From assembly GCF_011038975.1 (NCBI RefSeq), contig NZ_JAAKEC010000008.1, positions 62,001-126,000 on the forward strand: a DNA stretch of 64,000 nucleotides, in the 5' to 3' direction. Below, in pieces: positions 59,565 through 64,000 of the stretch; position 1 is the stretch's first letter, and each line of letters starts with the position of its first letter. This DNA comes from Adlercreutzia sp. ZJ176 (GTDB lineage: Bacteria; Actinomycetota; Coriobacteriia; Coriobacteriales; Eggerthellaceae). Made by a program: the position numbers and the translations under genes. The notes under the pieces are model-generated. The model had not been told where the DNA came from. It saw only the letters and a program-made list of their open reading frames with translations, and did no database searches.

Positions 59565-62255
59565 CTAGCTCCTCCCGTGCTTCTTCGGCTTCTTCTTGTT
59601 GCCAGTGCTCTTCTGCGGCGCCTTCTCGGGTGCCACAGCCGCCGCGGCCGCTGCCTCGAGACGCGCCAGCGGCACCTGCGCGACGGGCTCGCTGCCCGCG
59701 TGCTCGAACTCGAAGAGGGCGATCTCGGTCCCGTACTTCTTCTGCAGCTTGGCGAACTTAGGCTCGCGCGTCTTCCACATCGCATACAGCGGCGTGGCGA
59801 TGGCGATGGACGAGTACGAGCCCGCGATGAGGCCGATCGCCATGGCGAACGCGAAGTCCTTCAGCGTCTCGCCGCCGAACAGAAGCATCGCGAACACCGG
59901 GATGAACGACGTCAGCGTGGTGTTGATGGTGCGGATGAGCACCTGGTTGATGGAGTGGTTCGCCATGGTCATGAACGTGCAGCGGATGCTCTCGCCGCTC
60001 ATGTTGTCGTTGATGCGGTGGAACACCACCACCGTGTCGTACAGCGAGTAGCCCAAGATGGTGAGCAGCGCCGCGATGGTGTTGGGGTTCACCTCGCGGC
60101 CCACGAGCGCGTAGATGCCCATCACCAGGATGAGGTCGTGGAACAGCGCCACCACGGCCATGATGCCCATCTTGTAGTCGCGGAAGCGGATGCCGATGTA
60201 GGCGATGATGAGCACGAGCGACACCAGAAACGCGATCAGCGACGACTGGATCACGCTTGCGCCCCAGTCGGGCCCGATGGTGGTCACCTCGAAGCTCTCC
60301 GTGGACAGCCCCAGCTCGGCGGCGACCGCGCCGGCGCTCGCCGCGGCGTCCTCGGCGCTCGTGGTGGTGGTGCGCACGAGGAAGCCCTCCTCGCCGTCGG
60401 CCGTGGTGGTCTGGATCACCGCGTCAGGCTCGCCCGCGTCGGCGAACGCGTCGCGCATCTGCTCGATGGTGACCTCGCCGGTGTCGTGGAACGCCACCGA
60501 GGTGCCGCCCACGAACTCGATGCCGAAGTTCAGCCCGCGCAGGCCCACCACGGCAAAGCACGCGCACATGGCGACGGCCGCCACGATGAGGAACACCTTG
60601 CGGTGGCCGAGGAAGTTGATGTCGCGCTTGATGAAGCGGCCCTTGACCTTCGGCGCCGGAGGGTTCGCCGGAGAGGCGCCCGCGCCTGCCGCCGGAGCGT
60701 CAGCCCCGGCGGTCCCGGCAGCCCCCGCGGCCTGGACGTCGGCGGCACCAGCGGCCTGGGCGCCGGCGGCCTGGGTGCCGTCCGCCCCCGCGACCCCGTC
60801 AGCTTCCGCCGCCTTCGCAGCCGCCTCGCCCGCGCGCGCCGCCTCGACCGAGTCGCGCGTGCCCCAGAAGCCGGGGTGTCTCGCGATGGCCTTCGGCGCG
60901 AGCAGGCGGATGAGCGGCGCCTTGAACAGGAGCATCATCACGATGTCGCACAGGATGCCGAGCGCCAGCGTGAGGCCGAAGCCCTTGACCGACGCGCTCG
61001 CCAGGAAGAACAGCGACAGCGCCGACACGAGCGTGACCAGGTCGGCGTCGATGGAGGTCATAATGGCGTGCCGCACGCCCGTGATGGACGCCGCGCGCAC
61101 GCTGCGGCCCATGCGGATCTCCTCGCGGAAGCGCTCGAGCGTGAGGATGGAGGAGTCAGCCGCCATGCCGATGGTGAGCACGATGCCCGCCACGCCCGCA
61201 AGCGAGAGGCTGAACAGCCCGAACGCCGAGAGCGCTGCCAGGATGCCCAGGTAGAGCACGGCGAACACGAGCATGGCCGCCGCCGTGATGAGGCCCAGGC
61301 CGTGGTAGAACACCAGCAGGTAGAGCATGACCACGGCCAAGCCGATGAGCGCCACCAGCACGCCGGAGGCCAGCGCGTCCTGGCCGAGCGTCGGGCCGAC
61401 CACCTGGCTCTGAGCGTACTCGAAGCTCACGGGCAGCGAGCCCGACTCGAGGATGGTCTGCAGGTTCTTCGCCTCTTCCTGCGTGTAGTTGCCCGTGATC
61501 TGCACCTGCCCGTTGGGGATCTCGGACTGCACGCGCGGCGCGGACTGCACCTCGTTGTCGAGGATGATGACGATCTCGCCCTTGGTGGGCGCGAGCTCGG
61601 CCGTGGCCTCGGCGAACGCGGCGGCGCCCTCGGCGTCGAGCGTGACGTTCACCGCGTAGTCGGTGCCCGTCTCGCTCGCGCGGTCGATGGTGACGTTGGT
61701 GATGTTCTCGCCCGTGACGAGCGGCGTGTAGGTGCCCGGCTCAACGGTGAGGTGCTGCGTCTCGCCCGTGGGGAAGGTGTTGCCGTAGTCGTCCGTGAAG
61801 GTGGCCTCGTTGGCGTACTGGCCGCTCTTGATCTTCTGCACCACCTCCTGGTCGGTGAACGAGTCGAGGCGCGCGAGGGTGAGCGAGCCGGTGCGCCCGA
61901 TGGTGGCGAGCGCCTGCTCGGTGTCGGACAGGCCCGGGATCTGCACGAGGATCTGGTCAGACCCCTGCACCTGCACCGTGGCCTCCGACGCGCCGAGGGC
62001 GTTCACGCGGCTCTCGATGATGGCGCGTGACTTCTCCATGTCGTCAGCCGTCACCGCGCTGCCGTCGTCGGACTTCGCCGTGAGCACCACCGACAGGCCG
62101 CCCTGGATGTCGAGGCCCTGGTTGATCTTCTCCTGCGGCGGCGTGAACAGCGCCACCGACACCACCACCAGCACGGTGGTGAGGACGAGCAGCCATATGT
62201 TGCGGCGGTCGTGCGTGCGCGCCGGCTTCTTCTTGACGTTGCGCTCCAAAGCCAT
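59565..62255 (-). CDS. secDF: Protein translocase subunit SecDF (fused)
   Basis: An 896-residue fusion of SecD and SecF, the accessory proteins that use the proton gradient to pull exported proteins across the membrane. SecD part: LDIQGGLSVVLTAKSDDG, SRVNALGASEATVQVQGSDQ, the six-helix region starting GQDALASGVLVALIGLAVVM, and SLAGVAGIVLTIGMAADSSI. A linker of about 60 residues rich in A, G and P (near 488-545) leads to SecF: FIKRDINFLGHRKVFL, GIEFVGGTSVAFHD, and ALLTILGYSLYDTVVVFHRI. The C-terminus is alanine/lysine-rich. Start ATG next to GGAGC. Upstream of the DUF1292 gene in one transcript. Confidence 0.95.
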   Translation of the reverse strand: MALERNVKKKPARTHDRRNIWLLVLTTVLVVVSVALFTPPQEKINQGLDIQGGLSVVLTAKSDDGSAVTADDMEKSRAIIESRVNALGASEATVQVQGSDQILVQIPGLSDTEQALATIGRTGSLTLARLDSFTDQEVVQKIKSGQYANEATFTDDYGNTFPTGETQHLTVEPGTYTPLVTGENITNVTIDRASETGTDYAVNVTLDAEGAAAFAEATAELAPTKGEIVIILDNEVQSAPRVQSEIPNGQVQITGNYTQEEAKNLQTILESGSLPVSFEYAQSQVVGPTLGQDALASGVLVALIGLAVVMLYLLVFYHGLGLITAAAMLVFAVLYLGILAALSAFGLFSLSLAGVAGIVLTIGMAADSSILTLERFREEIRMGRSVRAASITGVRHAIMTSIDADLVTLVSALSLFFLASASVKGFGLTLALGILCDIVMMLLFKAPLIRLLAPKAIARHPGFWGTRDSVEAARAGEAAAKAAEADGVAGADGTQAAGAQAAGAADVQAAGAAGTAGADAPAAGAGASPANPPAPKVKGRFIKRDINFLGHRKVFLIVAAVAMCACFAVVGLRGLNFGIEFVGGTSVAFHDTGEVTIEQMRDAFADAGEPDAVIQTTTADGEEGFLVRTTTTSAEDAAASAGAVAAELGLSTESFEVTTIGPDWGASVIQSSLIAFLVSLVLIIAYIGIRFRDYKMGIMAVVALFHDLILVMGIYALVGREVNPNTIAALLTILGYSLYDTVVVFHRINDNMSGESIRCTFMTMANHSINQVLIRTINTTLTSFIPVFAMLLFGGETLKDFAFAMAIGLIAGSYSSIAIATPLYAMWKTREPKFAKLQKKYGTEIALFEFEHAGSEPVAQVPLARLEAAAAAAVAPEKAPQKSTGNKKKPKKHGRS

Positions 62256-62426
62256 GGGCGAGATGCTCCTTTTCGTGTTCTCTTCCTCAAAAGCCCTCGG
62301 GCGGTCGCTTGCGCAAACCGCCCGAGAGGTGTTTCACGTATCTTATGCGGTCAACTTATCTATTGTGCCACAAACGGGCATCCTCGGCCAGACCGCAGCC
62401 GCTCACCGTCGCTTTATTCTCGAATC

Positions 62427-64000
<1,574 letters not shown>

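Overview
The window is a GC-rich (about two thirds G+C) bacterial chromosome segment that reads as a gut actinobacterium of the Coriobacteriia, most likely family Eggerthellaceae. The signs are a molybdenum enzyme of the DMSO-reductase superfamily resembling the gut catechol dehydroxylases, flanked by ferredoxin and zinc-knuckle proteins and an aromatic-acid-type MFS carrier; a LuxR regulator with a polytopic membrane N-terminus; SPKTGD-type sorting signals; and amino-acid and sodium symporters rather than sugar systems. The genus is not settled from sequence alone. No tRNA, rRNA or CRISPR array was recognised.

Layout. 0-14 kb: the end of gatC; an operon of a polytopic membrane protein and a TetR-LarE fusion; an aldo/keto reductase with ferredoxin domain; ychF; an NSS-family transporter; asnB; a sodium:solute symporter; a metallophosphoesterase/ArsS-like radical SAM fusion; truA with a coupled microprotein. 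14.5-18.5 kb: a surface module of a secreted SPKTGD protein, a lipobox class B sortase and two LCP enzymes. 18.6-26 kb: a Phd/ParE pair, a truncated trigger factor, the membrane LuxR regulator, a Cys-rich protein, a methyltransferase-acetyltransferase fusion, an MFS carrier and two small membrane proteins. 26.5-31.3 kb: the molybdoenzyme locus. 32-36 kb: dnaE between repeat-rich intergenic regions. 36.3-43.5 kb: the complete F1Fo ATP synthase operon. 43.6-51.2 kb: glyA, rpiB, an alpha/beta hydrolase, TsaC, an MGMT-family protein and two flavoproteins. 51.2-53.6 kb: the decayed remains of a second molybdoenzyme locus (LuxR, oxidoreductase and TorD fragments), a Phd/Doc pair and repeats. 53.6-57.7 kb: two AGCS symporters and a MntA/HepT pair between 51-bp direct repeats. 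57.7-64 kb: a lipase, a DUF1292-type protein, secDF, tgt and a partial HAD protein.

How the genes may work together. The molybdoenzyme, its four-cluster-ligand ferredoxin partner and the AAHS-like carrier form a plausible import-and-reduce unit for an aromatic substrate, with electrons passed through the ferredoxin. The sortase/LCP group looks like a device that attaches a glycan to, and anchors, one secreted protein. The TetR-LarE fusion suggests a regulator joined to a sulfur-transfer enzyme of nickel-pincer cofactor synthesis. Three unrelated toxin-antitoxin pairs and three copies of a 128-bp palindromic element mark the flexible intergenic spots. Many promoters seem to rely on an extended -10 (TGCTATCAT-like), and at least two genes (truA and the 51.2 kb flavoprotein) look leaderless.
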